A DNA stretch of 64,000 bases from Rhodoferax sp. GW822-FHT02A01. GTDB taxonomy: Bacteria > Pseudomonadota > Gammaproteobacteria > Burkholderiales > Burkholderiaceae_C. The stretch's first letter is position 1, and the number at the start of each line of letters is the position of its first letter. The DNA lies in assembly GCF_038784515.1 (NCBI RefSeq), contig NZ_CP152376.1:5270001-5334000 (forward strand). The letters run 5' to 3'. A program made the position numbers and the translations under genes. This document shows positions 32,716 to 42,777 of the stretch, one piece after another. The notes beneath the pieces were generated by a model. It ran no database searches. It was given only the letters and a program-made list of their open reading frames with translations, and was not told where the DNA came from.

Positions 32716-33690
32716 CTACTTCCAATTCGCCCGCTTGCGCACCCCCAGCAGGGAATGCCAGGGTGAGCCCTCGTCCAGGTAGTCGCCCGCAACCGCCTGC
32801 AAGGCGGCGGGTTCTATGCCCAGGGCGGACAGGCCGGGCGCGCCGGGGGTGGCCACGCTGGGGAGTTTCATGGAGTCGAGGTTGTCGCGGCTCATCAGGG
32901 GGTTGCCGGGCAGCATTTCCATGGTGCGGGCCTGCAGGCTGGCGGCCCAGTGGGGCAAGGAGAACACGGGGCGGCCTTTGCCCTGGTTGATGCCGGCCAG
33001 CTTGGCGGAGATTTCCACCAGTTGCTTGAGGGTGAAGACTTCCGGGCCGCAGGCTTCATAGGTTTGCGCGCCCGGGTGGGTGCGCTCCAGGGCCTTGACC
33101 ACGGCATTGGCCACGTCTTCCACCCACACCGGCTGGAATTGGGCATCGGCGCAGGCCAGGGGCACAAAGGGCGCTACCTGCTGCATGGCGGCAAACAGGT
33201 TGAGGAACTTGTCGCCATGGCCAAAGATCACGCTGGGGCGCAGGATGGTCAGGGCCAGGGCGCTGCATTGGGCCAGCAGCACGGCCTCGCCTTCGCTCTT
33301 GCTGCGCAGGTACATCGAAGGGGCAGATTGGGGCTGCTGCGGGTTGGCGCCCAACGCGCTCACATGCACCAGGCGGGTTACGCCTGACGCTGCACAGGCC
33401 GCGGCGATCTTGCGGGGCAGATCCACATGCACGCGCTGGAAGGACTGCTTGTCGCCATGCAGGATGGCCACCAGGTTGACTACCGCGTCATGCCCTTTGG
33501 CCAGACGCGTCAGGGCCGCTTCGTCGTGGATATCGCATTCCTGCACGGTGAGCCCGGGCAGATGCATGACGTTGCGTGCGTTGTTCTCTCGCCGGGTGGC
33601 GACGGTAATGTCCCATTCCTCCCGGGCCAGTTTTTCGCAGACATGCGCACCGACAAAGCCGGTTCCACCCAGGATGAGAATGTTTTTCAT
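32716..33690 (-). CDS. NAD(P)-binding SDR, complex I NDUFA9-like, 324 aa
   Basis: The N-terminal Rossmann motif GGTGFVGAHV (8-17) is that of atypical SDRs. LVHVSALGA and a YLRSKSEGE pair (Tyr-x3-Lys) follow, with ILRPSVIFGHGD near 185. This pattern fits the NDUFA9-like SDR a5 group found beside bacterial core genes; a substrate is not known. It is full length at 324 residues. It precedes the DUF1399-like gene on the minus strand and follows murB after 51 bases. Confidence 0.88.
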   Translation of the reverse strand: MKNILILGGTGFVGAHVCEKLAREEWDITVATRRENNARNVMHLPGLTVQECDIHDEAALTRLAKGHDAVVNLVAILHGDKQSFQRVHVDLPRKIAAACAASGVTRLVHVSALGANPQQPQSAPSMYLRSKSEGEAVLLAQCSALALTILRPSVIFGHGDKFLNLFAAMQQVAPFVPLACADAQFQPVWVEDVANAVVKALERTHPGAQTYEACGPEVFTLKQLVEISAKLAGINQGKGRPVFSLPHWAASLQARTMEMLPGNPLMSRDNLDSMKLPSVATPGAPGLSALGIEPAALQAVAGDYLDEGSPWHSLLGVRKRANWK

Positions 33691-33741
33691 GGGTGCACTG
33701 TAGTCCTCTGCAGTGACCGACTCTTTTACATGGGCTTAGGG

Positions 33742-34806
33742 TCAGATCACCACAGGCTCGGGTTCGAGCTGGATACCGAAGCGTTCGTACACGCTGGTCT
33801 GTATGGCTTTGGCCAGCGTCATCACCTCGCCGCCGGTGGCGCCGTCGCCGTCATTGCCCGTGCCGCGGTTGACCAGCACCAGGGCCTGCTTCTCGTACAC
33901 GCCGGCATGGCCCACGGTCTTGCCGCGCCAGCCGCAGGAGTCGATCAGCCAGCCCGCGGCCAGCTTGACCGAGCCATCGGCCAGCAGGTAATGCACCACC
34001 TTGGGGTCGCGCGCGATGATGTCGGCGCACTGCTCGGGCGTGACGGTGGGGTTCTTGAAGAAGCTGCCGGCATTGCCGATGACGGCCGGGTCAGGCAGCT
34101 TGGCGCGGCGGATGTCGCAGATCCAGTCAAAGATCTGGCGCGCCGTGGGCTGGTCGCAGTGCTGCTCGGCCATCTTTTTTTCCAGGTCGGCATAGCCCAG
34201 CACGGGCTTCCAGGCTTTGGGAATGGCAAAGCGCACCCGCAGGATCAGCACCCGGTCTTTCAGGCCCAGGGCCTGGAGCAACTCGGCATTGCTGCTGTGC
34301 TTGAAGATGGAATCCCGGTAGCCAAAGGCGCATTGCGCGGCATTGAGCGTGAACACCTGACCGGTTTGCAGGTCGATAGCGTCCAGCGAATCAAAGCGGT
34401 CCTGCAGCTCCAGCCCGTAGGCGCCAATGTTCTGCACCGGGGCCGCGCCCACCGTGCCGGGGATAAGCGCCATGTTTTCCAGGCCCGGATAGCCCTGCTC
34501 CAGGGTCCAGGCCACCAGGTCGTGCCAGCCCTCGCCGGCGCCGGCTTCCACGATGTAGTGGCGTGGAGTTCCCTGCAGCAGGCGCTTGCCGGCAATCTCG
34601 ACCTTGAGCACCACCGGCTTGACGTCGCCGGTGAGCACGATGTTGCTGCCCCCGCCCAGCACAAACTTCGGGCTGACTGCCAGATCCGGGTCGGCCAGCA
34701 CGGCGCGCACGTCTTCTTCGGACCTGATACGGATCAGGGAATGGGCCTTTGCAACGATGTGGAAGGTGTTGAAGGCCTGCAGGGGGACATTTTTCTCGAC
34801 TAACAT
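33742..34806 (-). CDS. murB: UDP-N-acetylenolpyruvoylglucosamine reductase, 354 aa
   Basis: It is the FAD enzyme that reduces UDP-GlcNAc-enolpyruvate to UDP-MurNAc for peptidoglycan. Visible are NTFHIVAKA, the FAD loop [25 protein letters not shown], and GSFFKNPTV with the serine-containing active site. Length is close to the E. coli type I enzyme. It is divergent from yajQ with a 36-base gap, so both promoters overlap that space or the gene starts. Confidence 0.96.
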   Translation of the reverse strand: MLVEKNVPLQAFNTFHIVAKAHSLIRIRSEEDVRAVLADPDLAVSPKFVLGGGSNIVLTGDVKPVVLKVEIAGKRLLQGTPRHYIVEAGAGEGWHDLVAWTLEQGYPGLENMALIPGTVGAAPVQNIGAYGLELQDRFDSLDAIDLQTGQVFTLNAAQCAFGYRDSIFKHSSNAELLQALGLKDRVLILRVRFAIPKAWKPVLGYADLEKKMAEQHCDQPTARQIFDWICDIRRAKLPDPAVIGNAGSFFKNPTVTPEQCADIIARDPKVVHYLLADGSVKLAAGWLIDSCGWRGKTVGHAGVYEKQALVLVNRGTGNDGDGATGGEVMTLAKAIQTSVYERFGIQLEPEPVVI

Positions 34807-34842
34807 GGCAGGATTGTCTCACCGCTATTTTTAAGTACCCAA

Positions 34843-35328
34843 ATGCCTTCTTTTGACACCGTATGCGAACCCGATTTGACCGAAGTAAAGAACGGTGTGG
34901 ACAACACCGCCAAGGAAATCGGCACGCGTTTTGACTTCAAGGGCACCTCTGCCAGCATCGAACTCAAGGACAAGGAAATCACGCTGATTGGCGATGCCGA
35001 CTTCCAGCTCCAGCAGATCGACGATGTGCTGCGCAACAAACTGGCCAAGCGCAATGTGGACGTGCGCTTTCTGGACAAGGGCGATGTGCAGAAGATAGGC
35101 GGCGACAAGGTCAAGCAGGTCATCAAGGTGCGCAACGGCATCGAGTCAGAAGTGGCCAAGAAGATCCAGCGCGCCATCAAGGACAGCAAGATGAAGGTGC
35201 AGGCCGCCATCCAGGGCGATGCCGTGCGCGTCACCGGCGCCAAGCGTGACGACCTGCAGGCCGCCATGGCGCTGATCAAGAAAGAAGTTCCGGACATGCC
35301 GCTGAGCTTCAATAACTTCCGCGACTGA
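34843..35328 (+). CDS. yajQ: YajQ family nucleotide-binding protein, 161 aa
   Basis: The protein opens [21 protein letters not shown] and contains [11 protein letters not shown] and [25 protein letters not shown], all diagnostic of YajQ. Some members bind cyclic di-GMP and act with a LysR-type regulator; others bind nucleotides or tRNA, so the exact role here is open. Length of 161 is normal. Its stop overlaps the start of the retropepsin-like gene by one base (TGATG). Confidence 0.95.
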   Translation: MPSFDTVCEPDLTEVKNGVDNTAKEIGTRFDFKGTSASIELKDKEITLIGDADFQLQQIDDVLRNKLAKRNVDVRFLDKGDVQKIGGDKVKQVIKVRNGIESEVAKKIQRAIKDSKMKVQAAIQGDAVRVTGAKRDDLQAAMALIKKEVPDMPLSFNNFRD

Positions 35329-35969
35329 TGAAAACCCCCGCCCTGCTGGCCTCTGCCCTGCTGCTGTGCATGCAGCAGGTGGTGGCGCAAACGGTAGGGC
35401 TGGCCGGCATGATGGGCGACAAGGCCTTGCTGATCATCGACAGCGCACCGCCCAAGAGCGTGGCCAGCGGCGACACCTACAAGGGCGTCAAGGTGCTGTC
35501 CATCAAGGGCGATACGGCGGTTGTCAATATGGGCGGCAAGCAGATCAGCCTGCGTGTGGGCGATGCGCCTGCCAATGTGGGCGGCGCGGCGGGCGTTTCG
35601 GGCTCGCGTGTGGTGCTGACCGCCAGCAGCGGCGGGCACTTCATGACCCAGGGGCAGATCAACGGCAACACCGTCACCTTCATGGTGGATACCGGCGCCA
35701 GCATGGTGGGCCTGAGCACGGTGGATGCCGACCGCATGGGGCTGAAATACCGCGATGGAGAGATGGGCCGTGTCAGCACCGCCAATGGCGTGATACCGGC
35801 CTGGAGCATCAAGCTTTCTTCGGTGCAGGTAGGCGACGTGCAGGTGTACAACGTGGACTGTCTGGTGTCACCGGGCTCCATGCCCTACGTCTTGCTGGGC
35901 AACAGCTTTCTGACCCACTTCCAGATGACACGGACCAACGACCAGATGGTTCTGGACAAGCGCTACTAG
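35328..35969 (+). CDS. retropepsin-like aspartic protease, TIGR02281 type, 213 aa
   Basis: A signal peptide is visible (hydrophobic core about 5-17, cleavage near VVAQ at 18-21). The retropepsin motif VDTGAS follows near residue 120, in FMVDTGASMVGLS, with YVLLGNSFL near the end as the second flap-associated segment. These bacterial clan AA proteases are thought to work as homodimers in the periplasm. Substrate unknown. Translation is probably coupled to yajQ. Confidence 0.85.
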   Translation: MKTPALLASALLLCMQQVVAQTVGLAGMMGDKALLIIDSAPPKSVASGDTYKGVKVLSIKGDTAVVNMGGKQISLRVGDAPANVGGAAGVSGSRVVLTASSGGHFMTQGQINGNTVTFMVDTGASMVGLSTVDADRMGLKYRDGEMGRVSTANGVIPAWSIKLSSVQVGDVQVYNVDCLVSPGSMPYVLLGNSFLTHFQMTRTNDQMVLDKRY

Positions 35970-35987
35970 GCGGCAGGCACAGACGCC

Positions 35988-36941
35988 ATGCAAGTCAAGG
36001 ACGAAAACGAATACGAGGATCTGCTGGCCGAGTGGGCGGACCTGGAGTCCGGCCTGGCCATCATCCTGAGCCATCCGGACAGCAGCCAGCAGTTTACCCA
36101 GCGCGTGCTGCAGTACGACCGCTGGATGCAAGGCCTGCTGCAACGCGACCAGGATGCCGGGCTGTACCTGCTGTTCCAGTTGGCCAGCAATTCGCCGGTG
36201 GGCTATAGCGCATCGCACGCCCTGGTGTGTGCCGTGCTGTGCCACTTGATTGCCCATGAGCTGCAGCTGCCAGCCAAGGAGCGCGACAGCCTGGTGCGGG
36301 CCGCACTGACCATGAACCTGGCCATGACCCAGATGCAGGACGTGCTGGCCACCCAGACCGAGCGCCCCAACCCGGCGCAGCAGGAGATGATCCGCCTGCA
36401 CCCGGTCAAGTCGGCCATGATGCTGGGCTCCATGGGCGTGCAGGACGAAAACTGGCTGGAGGTGGTGGGCAACCACCACGATAACCAGCCCGAGGTGGGC
36501 GACTTCCGCACGGTAGCCCCGGTCATTCGCCTGACCCGGGTGCTCAAGACGGTGGACCGCTATGCGGCCATGATCAGCCCGCGGCTATCCCGTGCGGGCC
36601 GCAGTGCGACCGAATCGGCCCGCGCCGTGATGGCCAATGGCGCAGACCGCTCGGACGAGATCGGCCAGGCCCTGATGCGTGTGGTGGGGCTGTGCCCGCC
36701 GGGAACCTTTGTGCGCATGGACAGCGACGAGCTAGGCGTGGTCTTGCGGCGCAGTGCCCAACCGAATATGCCGGACGTGGCCATTGTGGGATCGGCCGAC
36801 GGCCAGTTACTGCGCAGCCCGCGCCTGCATGCCACGGCACGCGCACTGCCACGCATACGCTCGGCCCTGGCGGCCTCCAGTGTGCGTGCCCAGCTGAACC
36901 ACTACCAGGTGTTGTGCCTGAGCGCGCAGGCCGTAGCCTGA
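35988..36941 (+). CDS. degenerate HD-GYP-type protein, 317 aa
   Basis: The overall pattern of HD-GYP phosphodiesterases is recognisable: SASHALVCAVLCHL, the late VVGNHHDNQP double histidine and VLKTVDRYAAMISPR. The central HD pair, normally in a LLHDIG context, reads AALTMNLAM here, and no GYP is present. Metal binding is therefore probably incomplete, and a binding or signalling role is more likely than cyclic di-GMP hydrolysis. It follows the retropepsin-like gene by 18 bases and is convergent with plsY. Confidence 0.7.
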   Translation: MQVKDENEYEDLLAEWADLESGLAIILSHPDSSQQFTQRVLQYDRWMQGLLQRDQDAGLYLLFQLASNSPVGYSASHALVCAVLCHLIAHELQLPAKERDSLVRAALTMNLAMTQMQDVLATQTERPNPAQQEMIRLHPVKSAMMLGSMGVQDENWLEVVGNHHDNQPEVGDFRTVAPVIRLTRVLKTVDRYAAMISPRLSRAGRSATESARAVMANGADRSDEIGQALMRVVGLCPPGTFVRMDSDELGVVLRRSAQPNMPDVAIVGSADGQLLRSPRLHATARALPRIRSALAASSVRAQLNHYQVLCLSAQAVA

Positions 36942-36957
36942 ACGCGCATACGGCGCC

Positions 36958-37596
36958 TCAGGCGGCCTTTTTGCCCAGCTTGGATTCGGTGCCTTTGAGC
37001 AGGCGGTTGATGTTCTCAGAATGGCGCCAGATCAACAGGCCCGACATCACGGCCATGGACAGCAGCACCCAGTTGTCTTCGTACCAGGCCACGCCGTCAC
37101 CGAACAGGTAATACACCGGCGCAAACACCGACGCCACCAGGGACGCCAGCGACGAGTAGCGGAAGAAGTAGGCAATGATCACCCAGGACAGCAGCACTGC
37201 CAGCCCCAGCCAGGCGCTGACCCCCATGATCACGCCCAGCGCGGTGGCCACACCCTTTCCGCCTACAAAGCGGAAGAACACGGGGTACAAGTGGCCTAGG
37301 AAGGCTGCCAGCCCCACCAGCGCCAGCGTGCCCTCCTCCAGCCCATAGGGCTTGCCAAACCACTTGACCAGCACCACCGGCACCCAGCCCTTGAGCGCGT
37401 CCAGCAACAGCGTGACGATGGCCGCGGCCTTGCTGCCAGAGCGCAGCACATTGGTGGCACCCGGGTTCTTGCTGCCGTAGGTGCGCGGGTCGTTCAGGCC
37501 CATGACCCGGCTGACGATCACCGCAAAGGAAAGAGAGCCCACAAGGTAAGCCGCCACGGCGGCCAGGGCCGGGTACACCACTGCTATCGAATTCAA
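36958..37596 (-). CDS. plsY: glycerol-3-phosphate acyltransferase, 212 aa
   Basis: This inner-membrane acyltransferase uses acyl-phosphate to acylate glycerol-3-phosphate, the first step of phospholipid synthesis. Diagnostic segments are [27 protein letters not shown] and [14 protein letters not shown], with five hydrophobic spans. The gene precedes plsX-independent neighbours; ybaK lies upstream on the same strand with a 26-base gap. Length is normal. Confidence 0.95.
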   Translation of the reverse strand: MNSIAVVYPALAAVAAYLVGSLSFAVIVSRVMGLNDPRTYGSKNPGATNVLRSGSKAAAIVTLLLDALKGWVPVVLVKWFGKPYGLEEGTLALVGLAAFLGHLYPVFFRFVGGKGVATALGVIMGVSAWLGLAVLLSWVIIAYFFRYSSLASLVASVFAPVYYLFGDGVAWYEDNWVLLSMAVMSGLLIWRHSENINRLLKGTESKLGKKAA

Positions 37597-37622
37597 AACC
37601 GTCTCCTGTTATCTGCCGCCAA

Positions 37623-38108
37623 TCATTCGGCCAGCGCGCACTGTACCTTTTTTGCGGAGAGCAATTGGACGCAGACCTGCGGGTCCAGCCCCACCAGGTA
37701 GCCGCGCCGCCCGCCGTTGATGAGGATTTTGGGCAAATCCAGAATTGTTTCCTCGATGTACACCGGCATGGACTTGCGCGTGCCAAACGGCGACGTGCCG
37801 CCCACCAGATAACCGCTGTTGCGGTTGGCCACTTCGGGCGTGCAGGGCTCCACCGACTTGGCGCCGATCTGGCGCGCCAGGTTCTTGGTGGAGACCTTGC
37901 GGTTGCCGTGCATCAGCACCACCAGGGGCTTGGCGTCCTGGTCCTGCATGATGAGCGTCTTGACCACCGTGAACGGGTCAAAGCCCAGCACCTGGGCGCT
38001 GTGCTGGGCGCCGCCGTGCTCCAGGTATTCGTACGGATGCTCGGTGAAGGCGATCTTGTTCGCCTTCAGCAGCTGGGTGGCCGGTGTTTCGGATACGTGT
38101 TTTGCCAT
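37623..38108 (-). CDS. ybaK: Cys-tRNA(Pro)/Cys-tRNA(Cys) deacylase, 161 aa
   Basis: It belongs to the YbaK/EbsC family that hydrolyses misacylated Cys-tRNA(Pro). FDPFTVVKTLIM, VVLMHGNRKVSTKNLA and NSGYLVGGTSPFGT are typical, including the conserved Lys in VVKTL and the GGTSPFG loop. Length of 161 is normal. It starts 1 base after the aldo/keto reductase stop, so the two share a transcript on the minus strand, with plsY following. Confidence 0.93.
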   Translation of the reverse strand: MAKHVSETPATQLLKANKIAFTEHPYEYLEHGGAQHSAQVLGFDPFTVVKTLIMQDQDAKPLVVLMHGNRKVSTKNLARQIGAKSVEPCTPEVANRNSGYLVGGTSPFGTRKSMPVYIEETILDLPKILINGGRRGYLVGLDPQVCVQLLSAKKVQCALAE

Positions 38109-38109
38109 A

Positions 38110-39177
38110 TCAGTTGGCCGGATCGCGGATTTCCCAACGCACGGCGTCGATCTTTTGGAGCAACTCTGCGGGCAGCGTGGTGCCCCAGGCGTTGATGTCT
38201 TCGTCCAGCTGGGCCACCGAGGTCACGCCAATGATGGTGCTGCGCACCTGCCACTTGGTGTAGCAGAAGGCCAGTGCCATTTGCGTGGGAGTCAGGCCGT
38301 ATTCCTTGGCCAGCGCGTTGTAGCGGCGCGCGGCAGCCAGCGATTCGGGGCGGCCCCAGCGCTGCTTGCGCATGGACTCGTATTTGGCAATGCGGGCCTG
38401 CGCCGGTGCGTCCGGGCCGGTGGTGCCCGACACGTCGTACTTGCCGGTGAGCAGGCCAAAGCCCAGGGGCGAATAGGCCAGCAGCGACACGCCCAGGCGG
38501 TGCATGGTTTCATCCAGCCCGTTTTCCAAGGCGCGGCTGATCAGGCAGTAGACGTTTTGCACGGTGGCAATACGCGGCAGGTTGTACTGCTCTGCCACGC
38601 GCACGAACTCGTGCACGCCATAGGGCGTTTCGTTGGACAGGCCGATGGCGCGCACCTTGCCCGCCTGCACCAGCGTCTGCAGGGCCTGCAGCTGATCGTG
38701 GATGGAGGCCACGGCCGGGTTGTCCTTGGTGGGGTCGAAATACAGGCTGCCGAACATGGGCACATTGCGCGTGGGCCAGTGCAACTGGTAGAGGTCGATC
38801 ACATCGGTCTTGAGGCGCTTGAGGCTGCCTTCGCAGGCGGCGATGATGTCGGCGCCGCTCAGGTCGGGGCTGCCGTTGCGGATCCACGGCATGCCGCGTG
38901 AGGGGCCAGCCACCTTCGTCGCCACCACCAGCTTGTCACGCGCGCCGGGATTTTTCTCAAACCAGTTGCCGAAGATTTTTTCAGTGACCTGGAAGGTCTC
39001 GGCCTTGGGCGGCACGGAATACATCTCGGCCGTGTCGATGAAGTTGATGCCGCGCTCCAGCGAGCGGCTGAGGATGGCGTGGCTGTCTGCCTCGCTGACC
39101 TGTTCACCAAAAGTCATGGTACCCAGACAGACGGGTGTTACCTGCAGATCGCTTTGGCCAAGAGACACGAGTTTCAT
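38110..39177 (-). CDS. aldo/keto reductase, Tas-like, 355 aa
   Basis: The protein has the TIM-barrel aldo/keto reductase residues in order: Asp and Tyr in FIDTAEMYS, the lysine in VVATKVAG, and the histidine in LYQLHWP. Similarity to E. coli Tas is clear (LGTMTFGEQVSEADSH, SNETPYGVHEF). Length of 355 is close to Tas. ATG at 39177 begins the family-like sequence; the 31 upstream codons are not conserved. It heads the run ybaK, plsY on the minus strand and is divergent from the chemoreceptor. Confidence 0.93.
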   Translation of the reverse strand: MKLVSLGQSDLQVTPVCLGTMTFGEQVSEADSHAILSRSLERGINFIDTAEMYSVPPKAETFQVTEKIFGNWFEKNPGARDKLVVATKVAGPSRGMPWIRNGSPDLSGADIIAACEGSLKRLKTDVIDLYQLHWPTRNVPMFGSLYFDPTKDNPAVASIHDQLQALQTLVQAGKVRAIGLSNETPYGVHEFVRVAEQYNLPRIATVQNVYCLISRALENGLDETMHRLGVSLLAYSPLGFGLLTGKYDVSGTTGPDAPAQARIAKYESMRKQRWGRPESLAAARRYNALAKEYGLTPTQMALAFCYTKWQVRSTIIGVTSVAQLDEDINAWGTTLPAELLQKIDAVRWEIRDPAN

Positions 39178-39351
39178 AGGGAATGTACGGTGGAGTTGAA
39201 GTGGAAAAGTAACAGCGCGCGCAGTATCCCACGCATCGCCCGACATTGCAGGGATAACCCTTGAGCACAAGCCGGCCTAAAGCGCATAGCATTAGTTCAG
39301 CGTCAAAACTATAGCTGACGCCATTCCAAAAATACATGAGACGCCGCCAAT

Positions 39352-40953
39352 ATGAATCTCTCCAACCTGAAGATCGGGACCAAGTTGACCCTCGGATTTG
39401 CCAGTGTGCTGGCGCTGACCTTGGTACTGGGTGCCATGGCGCTGTTCCAGCTGTCCAACCTGTCCGTCAAGACCGAGCAGATTGCCACCAACAACCTGCC
39501 CAGCGTGCAATACACCGCGGCACTGAGTGGCATGCTGGGTAACGTGCGCCGTGCCGAAGCCATGCACCTGCTGGCCTCCGACCCCAACGTCAAGCAAGAG
39601 CAGGAAAAACTCATTGCCGACGCGCGCAAGCAAATGGAAGCATTGGACGGCAAGGCATCGGCGGTATTTGGTTCGGAAACAGAAGCCAAGGCCTTTTCCA
39701 GCTTCAAGAAGAACCTGGCGGAGTGGGCCGCCGCCGACGCCAAGATGCTGGAATTGTCCAGTGTGAACAACGCCAGTGCCGCAGAGGACATGTTTCGCGA
39801 CCAGGTGGGCAAGCCCTTTGAGGCCGCCATGAAAGACATGGGGACGATTGCGGACTTCAACGCCAAGGAAGCGGAAACCGTCTGGGCCGATACCCAGAAA
39901 GTGGTAACCACCGGCAAAGTCACGATCATCACCGCGCTGGTGGCAGCACTGGGCATAGGAGCTGTGCTGGCCATCCTGATTTCACGTGCCATCACCAAGC
40001 CCGTGGCGGATGCCGTGCTGGCGGCACAGGAGATGTCCAAGGGTGACATGACCCATGTACTCAACGCCAGTGGCCGCGACGAGATCGCCGAGCTGCTGCA
40101 GTCGCTCGAGGCCATGCGACAAAGCCTGGCCCAGGTGGTGGACCGGGTGCGTCAGGGCTCCGAAGGCGTAGAGACTGCCAGCTCGGAAATCGCCCAGGGC
40201 AACCATGACCTGAGCGCCAGAACCGAACAGCAGGCCAGCGCCCTGGAAGAAACTGCCGCGTCCATGGAAGAGCTCAGCGCGCAGGTCAAGCACAACGCCG
40301 ACAACGCGCGCCAGGCCAACCAGCTGGCAGCCAGTGCATCCAGCGTAGCAGCGCGTGGCGGCGACGTCGTGGGCCGCGTGGTGAACACCATGAAGGAGAT
40401 CAACGACTCTTCGCGCAAGATCTCCGACATCATCTCCGTCATCGATGGCATTGCGTTCCAGACCAATATCCTGGCGCTCAATGCGGCGGTGGAAGCGGCA
40501 CGCGCTGGAGAACAGGGCCGCGGGTTTGCCGTGGTGGCATCCGAAGTGCGTTCGCTGGCCGGGCGCAGCGCCGAGGCGGCCAAGGAGATCAAGAACCTGA
40601 TCAATGCCAGCGTGGAACGGGTTGAACAGGGATCTGCCCTGGTTGACGAGGCCGGCACCACCATGAATGAAGTGGTGGTATCCATCCGCCGCGTGACCGA
40701 CATGATGGGCGAGATCAGCTCAGCAAGCAACGAGCAGTCACTGGGTGTGGCTCAGGTCGGCGAAGCCGTGACGCAGATGGACCGCACCACCCAGCAGAAT
40801 GCCGCACTGGTGGAGCAGATTGCCGCCGCAGCCAGCAGCCTGAAGGCGCAAGCGGGTGAACTGGTGAGCACCGTGTCCGTCTTCAAGCTGGGAGGCGCAC
40901 AAAGCGCCGCTCCCCGCTTGCCTGCCAATCGCGAAAGCCTGCGCCTCAACTAA
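39352..40953 (+). CDS. methyl-accepting chemotaxis protein, 533 aa
   Basis: Transmembrane helices lie at about 10-32 and 190-212, with a four-helix-bundle sensor between them. A HAMP segment follows (about 215-265), then the signalling domain. The hairpin tip contains [20 protein letters not shown], with [20 protein letters not shown] after it, the receptor-kinase contact region. No C-terminal pentapeptide for CheR tethering is seen. The ligand cannot be predicted. The gene is monocistronic and its stop overlaps the stop of the convergent acyl-CoA synthetase gene. Confidence 0.95.
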   Translation: MNLSNLKIGTKLTLGFASVLALTLVLGAMALFQLSNLSVKTEQIATNNLPSVQYTAALSGMLGNVRRAEAMHLLASDPNVKQEQEKLIADARKQMEALDGKASAVFGSETEAKAFSSFKKNLAEWAAADAKMLELSSVNNASAAEDMFRDQVGKPFEAAMKDMGTIADFNAKEAETVWADTQKVVTTGKVTIITALVAALGIGAVLAILISRAITKPVADAVLAAQEMSKGDMTHVLNASGRDEIAELLQSLEAMRQSLAQVVDRVRQGSEGVETASSEIAQGNHDLSARTEQQASALEETAASMEELSAQVKHNADNARQANQLAASASSVAARGGDVVGRVVNTMKEINDSSRKISDIISVIDGIAFQTNILALNAAVEAARAGEQGRGFAVVASEVRSLAGRSAEAAKEIKNLINASVERVEQGSALVDEAGTTMNEVVVSIRRVTDMMGEISSASNEQSLGVAQVGEAVTQMDRTTQQNAALVEQIAAAASSLKAQAGELVSTVSVFKLGGAQSAAPRLPANRESLRLN

Positions 40954-42752
40954 CCGGCAAGTCCCTTGGCACGCGCCTCTTCCTGCAAGCGCAGGACGCG
41001 GCGCTGCACCTTGCCGGTGGTGGTCATCGGCAGCGCATCAACAAACTCGATTTCCTTGGGGTATTCGTACGGTGCCAGCAGGCCCTTTACATGGGACTGC
41101 AGCTCGGCGGTGAGGCGGGCATGCAGGTCGGCACGCGCAGACGTGCTGTTGCCGCAGGATGCCGCCACGTCGGCAGACAACACCACATAGGCCTTGACCA
41201 CCGCACCCCGTTCGGCATCCGGCTTGGGCACCACGGCGGCGTTGACGACTGCCGGGTGCTTAACCAGGCAGTTTTCGATTTCGCCGGGGCCAATGCGGTA
41301 GCCAGAGGACTTGAACACATCGTCCGAGCGGCCCTGGTACCAGAGATAGCCCTCGGCATCACGCACCGCCAGATCGCCAGTGCGGCACCAGTCGCCGGTG
41401 AATTTGTCGCGGGTTGCGGCCTCGTTCTTCCAGTAGCCGAGGAAAAAGATCGGGTCGGGCTGGCCGTGGACATCGAAGCGATTCAGCGCCACATCGCCCG
41501 GCACGCCAACCGGACACTCGTTGCCGTCTTCGTCGATCACGGCGACACGGTGGCCCGGATAACCCATGCCCATGCTGCCGGCGCGCGGCGGCCAGTGCCG
41601 CGCGCAATTGCCTACGATGTAGTTGATCTCGGTCTGGCCGAACATTTCGTTGGGCGTGACGCCCATTTGCTGCTCGCAGTAGGCAAACACGGCGTCGCCC
41701 ATGGCCTCGCCCGCGCTCATGAGTGCTTCAAGCCGCAGCTTGTACTGCTTCTGCACCGTGGCAGATGCGGTGCCGGGGCAGGTTTTCATCATGGCCTTGA
41801 TGGCGGTGGGAAACAGAAAAGTATGCGTCACGCCGCAGTGGCCCATCAGTTGCAAGGCGGTCTGCGGATCGAAGCGCGCAGCCTGGGCAATGATGGTGCA
41901 GCCGAAGTACAGCGTGGGCAGCAAGGCATCCATCAGCCCGCCCGTCCAGGCCCAGTCCGCCGGGCTCCAGAACACGGCTTTGGAGCTGCGGTTGGTCTGG
42001 CCATCAAAGCCGAACCAGTTCTGGCTGCAGATGAAGCCGGTCAGGTTACCGATGAGGGCACGGTGCGGCAGCAAGGCGCCCTTGGGGTTCCCCGTGGTGC
42101 CGCTGGTGTAAATCAGGATGGCCGGGTCTTCTGCCGCAGTGTCCACCACTTCAAATACGGGCGAGGCCTGGGCTAAGCTGCTTGCAAAATGCAGTTGCGC
42201 GCCGCCTTGCAAGACGTCCTGGGCACCTACGCCGATCACGCAGCGCAGCTGCGGGCACTCTGCGCGCACCTGCTGCAGGCTCGCCAATGCAGAGGCATCG
42301 GCAATGGCCATTACAGCTTCGCTGTTTTCCAGCCGGTAGCCGAGCGCCTCCGGTCCAAACAGCAGCGACAGCGGCATGGCCACCGCGCCCATTTGCAGCA
42401 CGGCGATATAGGCCACTGCCGTCTCAAAGCACTGGGGCATGACAATCGCAACCCGGTCACCACGCCGCACGCCTGCTGCCACCAGCACGTTGGAGAGGCG
42501 GTTGGCCTGTTCCTGCAACTGGGCGTAGCTGTAGGACGCCTGCACGGTGCCGTTGGCAAACGTGCGGATGGCCATGCGCCGGGCTGCTGCGGGCTGGGCG
42601 GCCCAGCGCGCGCTGCACTCCTGGGCGATATTGAAGCGCTCGGGCACCTGCCAGCGAAACGCGCTGTGCAGCCTGCGATAGCCCTCGGGCAGGGTGCCGG
42701 ATGGTGTCGGGGTACGGGATGGGGTTTTGTCTCGGAGTTGACGGCTGGGCAC
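40950..42752 (-). CDS. AMP-binding acyl-CoA synthetase, 600 aa
   Basis: It is an adenylate-forming enzyme of the acyl/acetyl-CoA synthetase group. It has the AMP-binding motif [13 protein letters not shown] near residue 215, a GQTE motif in [10 protein letters not shown], and the C-terminal [10 protein letters not shown] and KVQRRVLR lysine. The substrate is unknown; medium-chain or aryl acids are possible. GTG at 42752 is chosen because AAGGAG precedes it by 7 bases; this ribosome site lies within the start region of the divergent hydrolase gene. Length of 600 is normal for the acyl-CoA synthetase subgroup. Confidence 0.9.
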   Translation of the reverse strand: MPSRQLRDKTPSRTPTPSGTLPEGYRRLHSAFRWQVPERFNIAQECSARWAAQPAAARRMAIRTFANGTVQASYSYAQLQEQANRLSNVLVAAGVRRGDRVAIVMPQCFETAVAYIAVLQMGAVAMPLSLLFGPEALGYRLENSEAVMAIADASALASLQQVRAECPQLRCVIGVGAQDVLQGGAQLHFASSLAQASPVFEVVDTAAEDPAILIYTSGTTGNPKGALLPHRALIGNLTGFICSQNWFGFDGQTNRSSKAVFWSPADWAWTGGLMDALLPTLYFGCTIIAQAARFDPQTALQLMGHCGVTHTFLFPTAIKAMMKTCPGTASATVQKQYKLRLEALMSAGEAMGDAVFAYCEQQMGVTPNEMFGQTEINYIVGNCARHWPPRAGSMGMGYPGHRVAVIDEDGNECPVGVPGDVALNRFDVHGQPDPIFFLGYWKNEAATRDKFTGDWCRTGDLAVRDAEGYLWYQGRSDDVFKSSGYRIGPGEIENCLVKHPAVVNAAVVPKPDAERGAVVKAYVVLSADVAASCGNSTSARADLHARLTAELQSHVKGLLAPYEYPKEIEFVDALPMTTTGKVQRRVLRLQEEARAKGLAG

Positions 42753-42777
42753 TGTGGCTCTCCTTATGATTGCCCGA

